The notes: generated from the letters alone by a model not told the origin. A stretch of 64,000 nucleotides of DNA from Streptomyces novaecaesareae (GCF_000716875.1 NZ_JNWQ01000064.1:1-64000); one strand, 5' to 3'. Counted from the first letter of the stretch, positions 9,110 through 18,594 are shown. A program made the numbers and translations.

Positions 9110-10315
9110 ATGGCCAACACCAGCTCCCCCGAAGCGCCGCTCCCGGTCGGCAAGGTCTCCGCGCTGATCGGCGGCTGGATCGACCGGCTCGGCGCGGTGT
9201 GGGTGGAGGGGCAGATCACCCAGCTCAGCCGTCGGCCCGGGGCGGGCGTGGTCTTCCTGACCCTGCGTGACCCTCAGGCGGACGTGTCGCTCACGGTGAC
9301 CTGTTTCCGCTCGGTGTTCGACCAGGTCGCGGACGTCGTGCAGGAGGGCGCGCGGGTCGTCGTGCACGCCAAGCCGGAGTGGTACGCGGCGCGCGGGCAG
9401 CTGTCGATGCGCGCCTCCGAGATCCGGCCGGTGGGGCTGGGCGAGCTGCTGGCCCGGCTGGAGCAGCTGAAGCGGCGGCTCGCCGGGGAGGGCCTGTTCG
9501 CGGCCGAGCGCAAGAAGCCGCTGCCGTTCCTGCCGCAGTGCGTCGGGCTGGTCACCGGGCGCGGCTCGGCGGCCGAGCGGGACGTGCTGGAGAACGCCCG
9601 GCGGCGCTGGCCGGCCGTCCGCTTCGAGGTGCGCAACGTCCCGGTGCAGGGGGTCAGCGCGGTGGAGCGGGTGAGCGCGGCCGTACGGGAGCTGGACGAG
9701 CACCCCGAGGTGGACGTGATCATCGTGGCCCGCGGCGGCGGCAGCGTGGAGGACCTGCTGCCGTTCTCGGACGAGGGGCTGGTGCGACTGGTCGCGGCCG
9801 CCCGTACGCCGGTGGTCAGTGCGATCGGGCACGAGCCGGACCAGCCGCTGCTGGACTTCGTCGCCGACCTGCGCGCCTCCACCCCGACCGATGCCGCCAA
9901 ACGAGTGGTTCCGGACGTCGGCGAGGAGCTGACCAAGGTCCACCAGCTGCGCGACCGCGCCCGCCGGCACGTGCTGGCCAGGGTCGAACGCGAGCAGCAC
10001 GGGCTGGACGGGCTGCGCAGCCGCCCGTCGCTGGCCGCCCCGCACCGGATGCTGGACGGCCGCGGGCAGGAGGTCGAGGGCCTGCTGGAGCGGGCCCGGC
10101 GCACCCTGCGGCACCGGCTGGACCACGCGCAGAGCGACCTCGGGCACACCCTGGCCCGGGTGGTCGCGCTCTCCCCGGCGGCCACCCTGGAACGCGGCTA
10201 CGCGGTGCTCCAGCGGGCGGACGGCACGGTGGTGACCGACCCGGCGCAGACCGCGCCCGGCGAGGGGCTGCACGCCCGGGTGGCGGGCGGCGGCTTCGAC
10301 GTCACCGTCGACTAG
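9110..10315 (+). CDS. xseA: Exodeoxyribonuclease VII large subunit
   Basis: The 401-residue catalytic subunit of ExoVII, which degrades single-stranded DNA from both ends. The N-terminal OB fold spans about residues 10-110 ([20 protein letters not shown]). The catalytic core includes [37 protein letters not shown] and [21 protein letters not shown] long helical segment and a small barrel ([13 protein letters not shown]) complete it. ATG at 9110; xseB follows. Confidence 0.96.
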   Translation: MANTSSPEAPLPVGKVSALIGGWIDRLGAVWVEGQITQLSRRPGAGVVFLTLRDPQADVSLTVTCFRSVFDQVADVVQEGARVVVHAKPEWYAARGQLSMRASEIRPVGLGELLARLEQLKRRLAGEGLFAAERKKPLPFLPQCVGLVTGRGSAAERDVLENARRRWPAVRFEVRNVPVQGVSAVERVSAAVRELDEHPEVDVIIVARGGGSVEDLLPFSDEGLVRLVAAARTPVVSAIGHEPDQPLLDFVADLRASTPTDAAKRVVPDVGEELTKVHQLRDRARRHVLARVEREQHGLDGLRSRPSLAAPHRMLDGRGQEVEGLLERARRTLRHRLDHAQSDLGHTLARVVALSPAATLERGYAVLQRADGTVVTDPAQTAPGEGLHARVAGGGFDVTVD

Positions 10316-10399
10316 GACTTGTCCGGTCGATCGGTCTGCCGCCTGTGCCGGTCCGCCGCCTGTGCCTGTCTGTCGGCCCCACCCCCTACGCTGGCACGC

Positions 10400-10657
10400 A
10401 TGGCAGAGCAGCAGGAGCAGCAGGACGCGGCGGCACCGGGCCCGGACGACGCGCTGGGCTACGAGCACGCCCGGGACGCGCTGCTGGACGTCGTCCGGCA
10501 GCTGGAGAACGGCGGGACGTCGCTGGAGGAGTCGCTGGCCCTGTGGGAGCGCGGCGAGCAGCTGGCGAAGGTGTGCCAGCGCTGGCTGGACGGCGCCCGG
10601 GCCCGGTTGGACGCCGCGCTGGCCGCCGAGGAGGGCGGAGCCCCCGGCGGGGAGTGA
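10400..10657 (+). CDS. xseB: Exodeoxyribonuclease VII small subunit
   Basis: An 85-residue partner of XseA. The core motif reads LGYEHARDALLDVVRQLENG then TSLEESLALWERGEQLAKVC, the hallmark of XseB. The acidic, Gln-rich start and Gly-rich tail are typical actinobacterial extensions. The 84-base gap after xseA and an ATG 15 bases after a TACGCTGGC stretch suggest co-transcription. Confidence 0.95.
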   Translation: MAEQQEQQDAAAPGPDDALGYEHARDALLDVVRQLENGGTSLEESLALWERGEQLAKVCQRWLDGARARLDAALAAEEGGAPGGE

Positions 10658-10750
10658 GGCTCCACGGCGGCCGGCCGGAGGAGCGCGGCCCGCGGGGAGA
10701 GCGGGACCGGCGGGGAGCGTGAGGCGGGTCACATCCGCTTGAGGAATAGT

Positions 10751-10760
10751 TGAATATTCA
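10751..10760. promoter_or_regulatory. Palindrome TGAATATTCA upstream of the nitroreductase gene
   Basis: A perfect 10-base AT-rich palindrome 72 bases before the nitroreductase ATG, in otherwise GC-rich DNA. It looks like an operator or promoter core. The same 10-mer recurs at 50973-50982 before an HTH gene. Confidence 0.45.
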
Positions 10761-10832
10761 CCTATGTTGGATGACGTGATCGGCCCGGCCGGTCACACCG
10801 ACGAAGCCCCCTCCCGCATGAGGTGCAGAAGC

Positions 10833-11435
10833 ATGACGACCGACGCCCTGGCACTCGACGCCGCCGCCCAGGACCTGCTGTTCCGCGAGGCCCGCACCGC
10901 GAACACCTTCACCGACGAGCCGGTCACCGAGGAGCAGGTCCAGGCCATCTACGACCTGGTCAAGTACGGTCCGACCGCCTTCAACCAGCAGCCGCTGCGC
11001 GTCGTGCTGGTCCGCTCGGCCGAGGGCCGGGAGCGTCTCGTCCAGCACCTGGCGGACGGCAACAAGGCCAAGACCGCCGCCGCCCCGCTGGTCGCGGTCC
11101 TGGCCGCGGACCACGAGTTCCACGAGGAGCTGCCGACCCAGTTCCCGCACTTCCCGCAGGCCAAGGACGTGTTCTTCTCGGAGCGCCCGGTCCGCGAGCA
11201 GTCCGCCACGCTGAACGGCGCCCTGCAGGCCGCCTACTTCATCATCGGCGTCCGCGCCGCCGGCCTGGCCGCCGGCCCGATGACCGGCTTCGACGCCGAG
11301 GGCATCAACAAGGAGTTCTTCGCCGACGGCGACCACTCGGTGCTGGCCGTGATCAACATCGGCAAGCCGGGCGAGGACGCCTGGTTCCCGCGTTCGCCGC
11401 GCCTGGAGTACGACCAGGTCGTCACCACGGTCTGA
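10833..11435 (+). CDS. Malonic semialdehyde reductase RutE-like nitroreductase
   Basis: A 200-residue FMN-dependent nitroreductase-fold enzyme. Characteristic segments are FTDEPVTEEQVQAIYDLVKY (residues 26-45), GPTAFNQQPLRVVLV (about 46-60, flavin phosphate region) and RAAGLAAGPMTGFD (about 140-153). This is the RutE/HadB subgroup, which in uracil breakdown reduces malonic semialdehyde; no other rut genes are nearby, so the real substrate is uncertain. The ATG at 10833 follows GAGGTGCAGAAGC; an upstream ATG at 10764 is less likely. Confidence 0.85.
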   Translation: MTTDALALDAAAQDLLFREARTANTFTDEPVTEEQVQAIYDLVKYGPTAFNQQPLRVVLVRSAEGRERLVQHLADGNKAKTAAAPLVAVLAADHEFHEELPTQFPHFPQAKDVFFSERPVREQSATLNGALQAAYFIIGVRAAGLAAGPMTGFDAEGINKEFFADGDHSVLAVINIGKPGEDAWFPRSPRLEYDQVVTTV

Positions 11436-11448
11436 CGCACTCATGCGA

Positions 11449-11485
11449 GAGGGCCCCGCACCGGTTCGTCCGGTGCGGGGCCCTC
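11449..11485. terminator. Bidirectional terminator, nitroreductase / DUF4245 gene
   Basis: Perfect 16-base stem (11449-11464 with 11470-11485) and a 5-base loop between convergent genes. Confidence 0.88.
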
Positions 11486-11543
11486 CGGCGTTCCCGGGGC
11501 CCTCTGGCGTTCCCGGGGCCCCACGCGTTCCCCGGGCCGCGCG

Positions 11544-12098
11544 CTACTTGAGCGCCTGGGCCAGCTCGGCCAGTTCCTCGTAGGAGGCGGTGCCGGTGAG
11601 CAGGGTGGTCCCGGAGCCGCTCTGCACGGTCAGCGCGCGGGCCTTCTCGCCCTGCACCCGCTCCCAGGTGCGGCCGGCCACCTCGGAGGTGCCGTCCGGC
11701 TGACCGCCCGCGACCTTGTCGGACAGCAGCGAGTCGCGCGGCGCGTCGCTCTGCTCGACCGCCGCGTACTGGCCGGAGGGCGTCACGAAGCCCAGGTGCC
11801 AGGCGTTGCCCTTGCCATTGCTCTGATCGGCCGACCGGTAGCTGACCGAAGTCGCCCGCCACTTGTCGGGGAGCCCGTCCGGGGAGAGCAGCGGGTACGG
11901 CGCGGCGCGCTTGGCGCTGGCCGCCGCCGCCCTGTACTCGACCACGTGCACCGGGTCGCCGTTGGCGTCGTGCGGGAGGAACAGGTACCCGACCCAGACG
12001 ACGAAACCGACCGCCAGCATCGACAGGACCATGTCCCGTACGGTCTGGCGGCCCCTCATGCCCTTGCTCTCTGCAGCCACCCCCACATGGTGACTCAT
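11544..12098 (-). CDS. DUF4245 family membrane-anchored protein
   Basis: About 184 residues: a short cytoplasmic start, one membrane segment ([19 protein letters not shown]) and an extracytoplasmic domain containing [19 protein letters not shown] and [21 protein letters not shown]. This matches DUF4245 proteins, commonly next to glpX in actinobacteria; function unknown. Start uncertain: ATG at 12098 is used, but a GTG or ATG about 15 codons further in (MRGRQ) is possible. Divergent from glpX. Confidence 0.82.
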   Translation of the reverse strand: MSHHVGVAAESKGMRGRQTVRDMVLSMLAVGFVVWVGYLFLPHDANGDPVHVVEYRAAAASAKRAAPYPLLSPDGLPDKWRATSVSYRSADQSNGKGNAWHLGFVTPSGQYAAVEQSDAPRDSLLSDKVAGGQPDGTSEVAGRTWERVQGEKARALTVQSGSGTTLLTGTASYEELAELAQALK

Positions 12099-12295
12099 CC
12101 ACATTCCGGCCCGGTCACCCGGGGTGTCCACGTACGGGTGAACCAGGACGAAGCGGTGTTTTTCGAGCCGGCAGGGCGACCCGCGCCACAGACAGTCATC
12201 TCTTGGGCAGATACGATCGCAGAACCCTCACCACGGCGTTCGACCTGGCAGTAGTCGGGCGCTCACTGGCCGTCGCGTACAGAGAGGTAACGACG

Positions 12296-13336
12296 ATGAC
12301 CACGCAGTACCCGCACCACCTTCCCAGTGCCCTGGAGGTCGCGCCCGAGGCTCCGGACCGGAACCTCGCGCTCGAACTCGTCCGGGTCACCGAGGCCGCC
12401 GCGATGGCCGCCGGCCGGTGGGTCGGACGTGGCGACAAGAACGGCGCAGACGGCGCAGCCGTGAAGGCGATGCGCACCCTGGTCTCGACCGTGTCGATGA
12501 ACGGCGTGGTCGTCATCGGCGAGGGCGAGAAGGACGAAGCCCCGATGCTCTACAACGGCGAGCGGGTCGGCGACGGCACCGGCGCCGAGTGCGACGTCGC
12601 CGTGGACCCGGTGGACGGCACCACCCTCACCGCCAAGGGCATGAACAACGCCGTGGCCGTGCTGGCCGTAGCCGACCGCGGCACCATGTTCGACCCCAGC
12701 GCCGTGTTCTACATGGACAAGCTGGTGGCCGGCCCGGAGGCCGCCGAATTCGTCGACATCACCGCCCCGGCGGCGGTCAACATCCGCCGGGTCGCCAAGG
12801 CCAAGGGCAGCGCCGTCGAGGACGTCACCGTCGTCGTGCTCGACCGCCCGCGCCACGACGGCCTGGTCCGGGAGATCCGCGAGGCGGGCGCCCGGATCAA
12901 GTTCATCTCCGACGGCGACGTGGCCGGAGCCATCATGGCCGCCCGCGAAGGCACCGGCGTCGACCTGCTGATGGGCATCGGCGGCACCCCGGAGGGCATC
13001 ATCGCGGCCTGCGCGATGAAGTGCATGGGCGGCGTGATCCAGGGCCGGCTGTGGCCCAAGGACGACGCCGAGCGGCAGAAGGCCCTCGACGCCGGCCACG
13101 ACCTGGACCGGGTGCTCACCACCGACGACCTGGTCAGCGGCGAGAACGTGTTCTTCGTCGCCACCGGCATCACCGACGGCGAGCTACTGCGCGGTGTGCA
13201 CTACCGCTCGGAGACCGCCACCACCAGCTCGCTGGTGATGCGCTCCAAGAGCGGCACGATCCGCGAGATCAACTCCACCCACAAGCTCTCGAAGCTGCGG
13301 GCCTACAGCGCGATCGACTTCGACCGCGCCAACTGA
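12296..13336 (+). CDS. glpX: Class II fructose-1,6-bisphosphatase
   Basis: The 346-residue gluconeogenic enzyme that dephosphorylates fructose 1,6-bisphosphate. Metal and substrate motifs are [19 protein letters not shown] (about 70-88), [17 protein letters not shown] (about 99-115), [10 protein letters not shown] (about 203) and GIGGTPEGI (about 225). AGAGAGG lies 8 bases before the ATG. The last codons and stop are tandemly duplicated downstream (13320-13353). With pckG in segment B it supports gluconeogenesis. Confidence 0.97.
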   Translation: MTTQYPHHLPSALEVAPEAPDRNLALELVRVTEAAAMAAGRWVGRGDKNGADGAAVKAMRTLVSTVSMNGVVVIGEGEKDEAPMLYNGERVGDGTGAECDVAVDPVDGTTLTAKGMNNAVAVLAVADRGTMFDPSAVFYMDKLVAGPEAAEFVDITAPAAVNIRRVAKAKGSAVEDVTVVVLDRPRHDGLVREIREAGARIKFISDGDVAGAIMAAREGTGVDLLMGIGGTPEGIIAACAMKCMGGVIQGRLWPKDDAERQKALDAGHDLDRVLTTDDLVSGENVFFVATGITDGELLRGVHYRSETATTSSLVMRSKSGTIREINSTHKLSKLRAYSAIDFDRAN

Positions 13337-13451
13337 TCGACCGCGCCGACCGACGCGCCCGGCGGACGGGGCGCTCAGGTCACTGGGCCCTCACGTAACT
13401 GGGCGCTCAGGTAACTCGGCACTCGGCGAACAGGGCACTCACGGAACAGCG
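13320..13451. repeat. Degenerate tandem repeats over and after the glpX stop
   Basis: Two 17-base copies span the stop codon (13320-13336 TCGACCGCGCCAACTGA and 13337-13353). After a short gap come five degenerate 16-base units at 13372, 13388, 13404, 13420 and 13436, each of the form CxCTCAxGTxACTGGG. Confidence 0.7.
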
Positions 13452-13455
13452 CGCA

Positions 13456-13490
13456 GCGGCCCCGGCGGAATCCCCCTCCGCCGGGGCCGC
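13456..13490. terminator. Bidirectional terminator glpX / wbl gene
   Basis: Perfect 14-base stem (GCGGCCCCGGCGGA, 13456-13469, with 13477-13490) and a 7-base loop between convergent genes. Confidence 0.85.
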
Positions 13491-13552
13491 GGCACGTCCG
13501 GACCCGGGCCTTCGGCCACCCGGTCCGCGACGCCGGCGTCTTCGGCCGGCCG

Positions 13553-14014
13553 TCACCCGGCTATCCGGGCCCGCGCGGCCGCCGTCACCCGGGCCGCCTC
13601 GATCAACTCCCCGTCCCGGCGGCGGCGCCGGGCCAGCACCACCCGCCGCTCGGCGGCCGTCAGCCCGCCCCAGACCCCGTACGGCTCCGGCTGCGCCAGC
13701 GCGTGCTCGCGGCACTCCAGCAGCACCGGGCAGCGGGCACAGACCCGCTTGGCCTGCTCCTCCCGGGACAGCCTGGCCGCCGTCGGCTCCTTGGACGGCG
13801 CGAAGAACAGCCCCACCTCGTCCCGCCGGCAGGCCGCACCGGTGTGCCAGGGATTGTCCTCGCCCGCAGCGGCACCCGCCTGGCCGCCCGGGGGCTGCGG
13901 TTGCGGACGGACGCCGGTACGGCGCTCCAGCAACTGCGCGGCGGCGACGGGCGAAGTGGTGCGGGACTCGATCGGATGCAGCACGGCCGTACTCCTGACG
14001 AGGCTCTCGGACAC
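13553..14014 (-). CDS. wblI: WhiB-like [4Fe-4S] transcription factor
   Basis: A 153-residue Wbl protein. Cluster cysteines are at 62 (GAACRRD), 92 and 95 (VCARC) and 101 (LECREHA). The signature turn GVWGG (113-117) and an Arg-rich tail (RRVVLARRRRRDGE) for DNA contact follow. Wbl proteins bind the principal sigma factor region 4 and respond to redox or NO. The position beside glpX and fumarase matches my recollection of wblI (SCO5046) in S. coelicolor; the symbol rests on that context. A GTG at 13984 is an alternative start. Confidence 0.85.
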   Translation of the reverse strand: MSESLVRSTAVLHPIESRTTSPVAAAQLLERRTGVRPQPQPPGGQAGAAAGEDNPWHTGAACRRDEVGLFFAPSKEPTAARLSREEQAKRVCARCPVLLECREHALAQPEPYGVWGGLTAAERRVVLARRRRRDGELIEAARVTAAARARIAG

Positions 14015-14191
14015 GGGGAACCTCGCTCCCCTGCCCGGCTGCGAGCCCCCGCTGTCGAACCCTCCGGAACGGCCGCTGGGCCGCCTCCGGTGCGCAGCCG
14101 CACAAGAAGCGATGTGCGGAAGGAACTACCCCGCCCCGCCGCGATTCATGCACACTGCACGCAATCGACTACGGAGTGCACCGGCCGCAAC

Positions 14192-14235
14192 GCCGAGCGC
14201 CCGACCGGGAGTTGATTCGCGGTCGGGCGCTCGGC
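14192..14235 (-). terminator. Terminator downstream of the DUF1707 gene
   Basis: Perfect 16-base stem (14192-14207 with 14220-14235) and a 12-base loop, 10 bases past the stop codon. Confidence 0.82.
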
Positions 14236-14245
14236 AGGTCAACAG

Positions 14246-15055
14246 CTACTCATCGGTACCGAGTTGGCGGCGCACCCACTCCTTGAGCTTCTTGCCCTGG
14301 CGCGGCTTGGCGGTGCAACCGCCGAACATCGCAAGGCCCTTGACCCGGACAACCGGAGCGTACGGGTCCGCCGCGGTCTGCTCGCGGACGTCGAAACCGC
14401 CGAACAGGCCGACCCCGCCGCCGTGCAGGCTGACGTTCTCCGGCACCCGGACCTCGACCCCGCCGAACATCGCCATGACGACGATCTCCACCTCGGGAGA
14501 CTCGAACACGGCGTCGCTCAGGTCGATCTCCACGCCGCCGAACGCGGCGAAGGCCTTCAGGTGCGAACCCACCCGCCAGCGGCCCTTGCGGGACGCGCCG
14601 CCGAAGATCGCCACCACCGAGGGCGACTCCTGGCGCGCGGGCGGCTGCGGCGCCGACGACGCCGGGGCCGCACCCAGCGGCTGCTTCTCGAAGGAGAGCG
14701 GGCGGGCCGGCAGGTCCCGGGTCAGCGGCGCCAACTCGCCGAAGGTCTTGGCGGCGTACGCGGCCTCGATCCGCTCGGCGTGCTCGTCCGCGTCCAGCCG
14801 GCCCTCGGCGTACGCGTCCCGCAGCAGTTCCGCGACCCGCTCGCGGTCGGCGTCCGAGACCCGCATCTCCGCCTGCGCCACCGGGGCGTGCGAAGGCTGC
14901 GGCCCGGCCTCGGACTTGGGCTCGGACGTGGCCTCGGGCTTGAGTTCAGGCCCGAGTTCGGGCTTGGCCTCGGGTTTTGCCTCGGGTTTGGTCATCGGTA
15001 CGGGCGCCGGCACCGGCGGCTGCCCCGGATCGTCGTGCGACGGCGAGTTGTCCAC
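14246..15055 (-). CDS. DUF1707 protein with C-terminal LiaF-like domain
   Basis: A 269-residue soluble protein. The N-terminal 55 residues are low complexity (Pro/Lys/Glu repeats of the type KPEAKPELGPELKPEAT). The DUF1707 (SHOCT-like) domain reads MRVSDADRERVAELLRDAYA (about 64-83) and continues to PLTRDLP. The C-terminal half carries three AIFGG/MFGG-type beta repeats of the kind found in LiaF/cell-wall-active antibiotic response proteins. Function unproven; possibly membrane or envelope stress sensing. Divergent from fumarase. Confidence 0.82.
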   Translation of the reverse strand: MDNSPSHDDPGQPPVPAPVPMTKPEAKPEAKPELGPELKPEATSEPKSEAGPQPSHAPVAQAEMRVSDADRERVAELLRDAYAEGRLDADEHAERIEAAYAAKTFGELAPLTRDLPARPLSFEKQPLGAAPASSAPQPPARQESPSVVAIFGGASRKGRWRVGSHLKAFAAFGGVEIDLSDAVFESPEVEIVVMAMFGGVEVRVPENVSLHGGGVGLFGGFDVREQTAADPYAPVVRVKGLAMFGGCTAKPRQGKKLKEWVRRQLGTDE

Positions 15056-15201
15056 GGGCTCAGCCTAGTCGCTCGCACTCCAGCCCGAGTGAGCCCCGTC
15101 ACGCAAGGCTGACCTGTCCGCATGCCGCCTGCGCCCGGGTCCTACCCTGGATGGTGCTTCGCCGACGCAGCCGGATCACTGGATAGCTAAGGACCGCCCC
15201 G

Positions 15202-16869
15202 ATGGCTCCCACGCCAGACTTCGAGTACAGCGACCTCCTCCCCCTGGGCGCTGACCCGACCCCGTACCGCAAGCTGACCTCCGAGGGTGTCTCCACCTTC
15301 GAGGCCGGCGGCCGGACCTTCCTCCAGGTCGAGCCCGAGGCGCTGCGGCTGCTCACGGCCGAGGCGATGCACGACATCTCGCACTACCTGCGCCCCGCCC
15401 ACCTCGCCCAGCTGCGCCGCATCCTGGACGACCCGGAGGCCAGCCCCAACGACCGCTTCGTCGCGCTCGACCTGCTGAAGAACGTGAACATCTCGGCCGG
15501 CGGCATCCTCCCGATGTGCCAGGACACCGGCACCGCGATCGTCATGGGCAAGCGCGGCCAGAACGTGCTCACCGAGGGCGGCGACGAGTCCGCCATCGCG
15601 CGCGGCGTGTACGACGCGTACACCAAGCTCAACCTGCGCTACTCCCAGATGGCCCCGGTGACCATGTGGGACGAGAAGAACACCGGCAACAACCTGCCGG
15701 CCCAGATCGAGCTGTACGCCACCGACGGCGACGCGTACAAGTTCCTCTTCATGGCCAAGGGCGGCGGCTCCGCCAACAAGTCGTACCTGTACCAGGAGAC
15801 CAAGGCCATCCTGAACGAGGCGAGCATGCTCTCGTTCCTGGAGCAGAAGATCCGCTCGCTCGGCACCGCGGCCTGCCCGCCGTACCACCTGGCCATCGTG
15901 ATCGGCGGCACCAGCGCCGAGTTCGCGCTGAAGACCGCCAAGTACGCCTCGGCGCACTACCTGGACAACCTGCCGACCTCGGGCGACGCCAAGACCGGCC
16001 ACGGCTTCCGCGACCTGGAGCTGGAGGCCAAGGTCACCGAGCTGACCCAGAAGATCGGCATCGGCGCCCAGTTCGGTGGCAAGTACTTCTGCCACGACGT
16101 GCGCGTGGTGCGCCTGCCGCGGCACGGCGCCTCACTACCGGTCGCCATGGCCGTCTCCTGCTCCGCCGACCGCCAGGCGCTCGGCAAGATCACCGCCGAG
16201 GGCGTCTTCCTGGAGCAGCTGGAGACCGACCCGGCCAAGTACCTGCCGGACACCACCGACGAGCACCTGGACGACGACGTGGTGCGCGTCGACCTCGACC
16301 AGCCGATGTCCGCGATCCGCGCCGAACTCTCCAAGTACCCGGTGAAGACCCGCCTCTCGCTCACCGGCACCCTGGTCGTCGCCCGCGACATCGCCCACGC
16401 CAAGATCAAGGAGCGCCTGGACGCCGGCGAGGGCATGCCCAAGTACCTCCAGGACCACCCGGTCTACTACGCGGGCCCGGCCAAGACCCCCGAGGGCTAC
16501 GCCTCCGGCTCCTTCGGCCCCACCACGGCCGGCCGGATGGACTCCTACGTCGACCAGTTCCAGGCGGCCGGCGGCTCGATGGTCATGCTCGCCAAGGGCA
16601 ACCGCAGCAAGCAGGTCACCGACGCCTGCGCCCAGCACGGCGGCTTCTACCTCGGCTCCATCGGCGGCCCGGCGGCCCGCCTCGCCCAGGACTGCATCAA
16701 GAAGGTCGAGGTCCTGGAGTACGCCGAACTCGGCATGGAGGCCGTCTGGCGCATCGAGGTCAAGGACTTCCCGGCGTTCATCGTGGTGGACGACAAGGGC
16801 AACGACTTCTTCCGCGAGACCACCGAGGGCCCGCTGATCACCAACCTCCGCGTCCGCTCCAAGGAGTAG
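15202..16869 (+). CDS. fumA: Class I (iron-sulfur) fumarate hydratase
   Basis: A 555-residue TCA-cycle enzyme interconverting fumarate and malate with an oxygen-labile [4Fe-4S] cluster. The N-terminal alpha domain carries the cluster Cys in [16 protein letters not shown] (Cys106); two more cluster cysteines are expected in [15 protein letters not shown] and [14 protein letters not shown]. The C-terminal beta domain (from about residue 370) is fused, as in one-chain FumA/Fum[21 protein letters not shown] is the catalytic beta-domain loop. The stop region is tandemly duplicated. Confidence 0.95.
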   Translation: MAPTPDFEYSDLLPLGADPTPYRKLTSEGVSTFEAGGRTFLQVEPEALRLLTAEAMHDISHYLRPAHLAQLRRILDDPEASPNDRFVALDLLKNVNISAGGILPMCQDTGTAIVMGKRGQNVLTEGGDESAIARGVYDAYTKLNLRYSQMAPVTMWDEKNTGNNLPAQIELYATDGDAYKFLFMAKGGGSANKSYLYQETKAILNEASMLSFLEQKIRSLGTAACPPYHLAIVIGGTSAEFALKTAKYASAHYLDNLPTSGDAKTGHGFRDLELEAKVTELTQKIGIGAQFGGKYFCHDVRVVRLPRHGASLPVAMAVSCSADRQALGKITAEGVFLEQLETDPAKYLPDTTDEHLDDDVVRVDLDQPMSAIRAELSKYPVKTRLSLTGTLVVARDIAHAKIKERLDAGEGMPKYLQDHPVYYAGPAKTPEGYASGSFGPTTAGRMDSYVDQFQAAGGSMVMLAKGNRSKQVTDACAQHGGFYLGSIGGPAARLAQDCIKKVEVLEYAELGMEAVWRIEVKDFPAFIVVDDKGNDFFRETTEGPLITNLRVRSKE

Positions 16870-16924
16870 CCGCCTCCAGGGAGCAGCCGCCTCCCAGGAA
16901 CAGCCGGCTCCAAGGAGTAGCCCC
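16861..16924. repeat. 17-base tandem repeat starting at the fumarase stop
   Basis: 3.8 copies at 16861, 16878, 16895 and 16912. The first unit, AAGGAGTAGCCGCCTCC, contains the last two codons and the TAG stop. Later copies keep most of it, including a second AAGGAGTAG at 16912-16920. Confidence 0.8.
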
Positions 16925-16937
16925 ACGCGCCCCGTTG

Positions 16938-16967
16938 CCGCCCCGACCGCCCCCGCGGTCGGGGCGG
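16938..16967. terminator. Bidirectional terminator fumarase / GntR regulator
   Basis: Perfect 13-base stem (CCGCCCCGACCGC) with a CCCC loop between convergent genes. Confidence 0.85.
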
Positions 16968-16975
16968 TGGCGTGT

Positions 16976-17734
16976 TCACGCGTCGAAGTCGTACTCCAGG
17001 ACGTAGGAGGCGGCGTCCAGGATCATCTCGTTGAGTTCGACGACCTGGCCCTCGTCGGCGAAGGCGGTGCGGCAGATCAGGATCACCGGGGTGCCGGCGG
17101 ACAGCTCCAGGCGGGTGGACTCCTCCGTGCTGGGCATCCGGGAGCGGACCTCCTCGCGGAAGTGCACGGGCTTGGCGCCGATCTCGGCCAGCCGGGCGTA
17201 GGTGCCACCGGGGCCGGTGTCCTCGCGGGTGATGGCCGTGCCGGCCACCAGGCCCGCGGGCAGGTACGAGGTCGAGAGCAGCACCGGCTTGCCGTCCAGG
17301 ACGAAGCGGCGGTGCCGTACACACATCGGGGTGCCCGGGTCCACCCCGAGCACCCGGCACACGTGCTCGGGCGCGGCCCGCTCGGTGACGGAGACCTGGT
17401 CGACCACCAGGGTGCGGTTGTCGATGTCCGCCGACCATATCGACCGGCCGGAGCCCCACTGCCCCTGCGCCAGCCGCTGGATGCCGCGACGGCGCAACGG
17501 CCGGAAGTCCCGGACGAACACCCCGGCGCCGCGGCGCGCCTCGGCGATGCCCTCGCTCTGCAGCACGCCCAGCGCCTGGCGGGCCGTCATCCGGGCGACG
17601 CCGTACTCGTCCATGAGGTCGTTCTCGCCGGGCAGCCGGTCACCCGCGCGGTACCGGCCGGTGTCGATGGCCGCCTTCAGCGCGTCGGCGATCCGCTGGT
17701 ACTTGGGCTGTTTGTCGCCACTGCTGCCGGTCAT
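16976..17734 (-). CDS. GntR/HutC-family transcriptional regulator
   Basis: 252 residues. Winged-helix DNA-binding domain at residues 8-75 (YQRIADALKAAI, LPGENDLMDEYGVARMTARQ), then a UTRA ligand-binding domain to the end. Starts at ATG 17734, with GAGGGAG 7-13 bases upstream. Two copies of a 10-base palindrome lie 90-100 bases upstream, between this gene and a small divergent gene, and are its probable operator. The ligand is unknown; similar regulators occur in actinobacterial integrative elements and chromosomal loci. Confidence 0.88.
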   Translation of the reverse strand: MTGSSGDKQPKYQRIADALKAAIDTGRYRAGDRLPGENDLMDEYGVARMTARQALGVLQSEGIAEARRGAGVFVRDFRPLRRRGIQRLAQGQWGSGRSIWSADIDNRTLVVDQVSVTERAAPEHVCRVLGVDPGTPMCVRHRRFVLDGKPVLLSTSYLPAGLVAGTAITREDTGPGGTYARLAEIGAKPVHFREEVRSRMPSTEESTRLELSAGTPVILICRTAFADEGQVVELNEMILDAASYVLEYDFDA

Positions 17735-17800
17735 CGCCGCTCCCTCTCCCTCGGACAAATCGTAGGCGCGCGTCCGGCCGCCGGTAAGCAGATACGACCG

Positions 17801-17836
17801 TTGACATCTCTAGAGATTTTAGCTTCTCTAGAGATG
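17801..17836. promoter_or_regulatory. Twin palindromic operator for the GntR regulator, with -35 box
   Basis: ATCTCTAGAGAT (17806-17817) is a perfect 12-base palindrome. Its core TCTCTAGAGA recurs at 17825-17834, 18 bases on. TTGACA at 17801-17806 is a consensus -35 element overlapping the first copy, so binding would block rightward transcription. Confidence 0.75.
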
Positions 17837-17871
17837 CTGGCCAGTCGCCTACCGGAGCGAGGAGCACAGCG

Positions 17872-18090
17872 GTGAGCATCCGACAGCGCAACACCCCGGC
17901 CTACCGACCGCGCGTGGGTGAACTCGTCCTCGACCGGAGGACCGGACGCACCGGCATCTACATGGACACGATCGGCGGCGAGCTCTACCTGCGCCCCGAG
18001 AGAGGCGGCCGGGAATGGGCCGTCGAACCGCACCACGTCTCGCCCGTTCCCGGACCCCGCGAATCAGCCGAATACGATCTTCCCCGCTAA
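17872..18090 (+). CDS. Conserved small streptomycete protein of unknown function
   Basis: 72 residues, no signal peptide or membrane segment. The pattern PRVGELVLDRRTGRTGIYMD then GGELYLRPERGGREWAVEPH resembles small beta-rich actinobacterial proteins with a VxDxxTGRxGxxM...LRPxxGGREW core; their role is not known to me. Starts at GTG 17872, preceded by GGAGCGAGGAG. It is transcribed away from the GntR regulator and probably controlled by the twin operator just upstream. Confidence 0.78.
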   Translation: MSIRQRNTPAYRPRVGELVLDRRTGRTGIYMDTIGGELYLRPERGGREWAVEPHHVSPVPGPRESAEYDLPR

Positions 18091-18278
18091 TTGCGGCAAA
18101 AAGCACGCAAACTGCAGCATTCCGGCCCGGCAATCCCGCCGGTGAATCCGGAATTCCGGAACGCCCCACACCCGCCGCCGGGCACGTTACGGATAACATC
18201 CGTCACCATGCGTGCATCACGGACCGGATTCGGCCACCGCGATCCACCCATACACGAATTGGCGCGCACATAGCCAAC

Positions 18279-18339
18279 AGCGCCCCCGCACCCGGACAGG
18301 GGCACGGGGGCACTCGGCCGGGACGGCTTACGGGTGGCC
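18279..18339. repeat. 61-base direct repeat, copy 1 (3' end of tiny gene plus terminator)
   Basis: 56 of 61 bases match 18534-18594. The repeat encodes the last residues (G)HP and stop of two different minus-strand genes and the hairpin after them. Hairpin here: 18282-18293 with 18300-18311; its differing bases make G-U pairs and keep the stem. Confidence 0.9.
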
Positions 18340-18441
18340 GCCGACGAGAGTCGCAAAGGCTCCAGTGGCGGTTGCCACGTAGCCAGCGGTCACAACGACG
18401 GTCGACACGGCGACCACGGCAACCCGACGGAGCATGCTCAT
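18328..18441 (-). CDS. Tiny hydrophobic peptide, 37 residues, unknown
   Basis: Reads MSMLRRVAVVAVSTVVVTAG followed by YVATATGAFATLVGGHP. Two Arg at 5-6 precede one hydrophobic stretch (7-34), as in a single-span membrane peptide or an uncleaved signal. A strong GGAGGG lies 5 bases before the ATG, and a terminator hairpin follows the stop. The C-terminal GHP, stop and terminator are shared with the 94-residue gene upstream by a 61-base duplication. Too short for most gene callers. No homologue is recognised. Confidence 0.6.
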   Translation of the reverse strand: MSMLRRVAVVAVSTVVVTAGYVATATGAFATLVGGHP

Positions 18442-18533
18442 GCAATCCCTCCAACTCACAAGGCCCACTCTCATGAGTGAACGTCAGTTCGACACTACAT
18501 GCCGCCAGTCGTGACGTCCCAGCACTGACCTCA

Positions 18534-18594
18534 AGTGCCCCCGCGCCCGGACGGGGGCGCGGGGGCACTCGGCCGGAACGGCTTACGGGTGGCC
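18534..18594. repeat. 61-base direct repeat, copy 2
   Basis: Second copy, 255 bases from the first, covering the 3' end of the 94-residue gene and its terminator hairpin (18537-18548 with 18555-18566, perfect 12-base stem). Confidence 0.9.

Noticed and set aside
18087..18356. 89-residue minus-strand frame between the GntR locus and the tiny genes
   Set aside because: It is out of frame with the well-supported 37-residue gene it overlaps, has no ribosome site and no domain.
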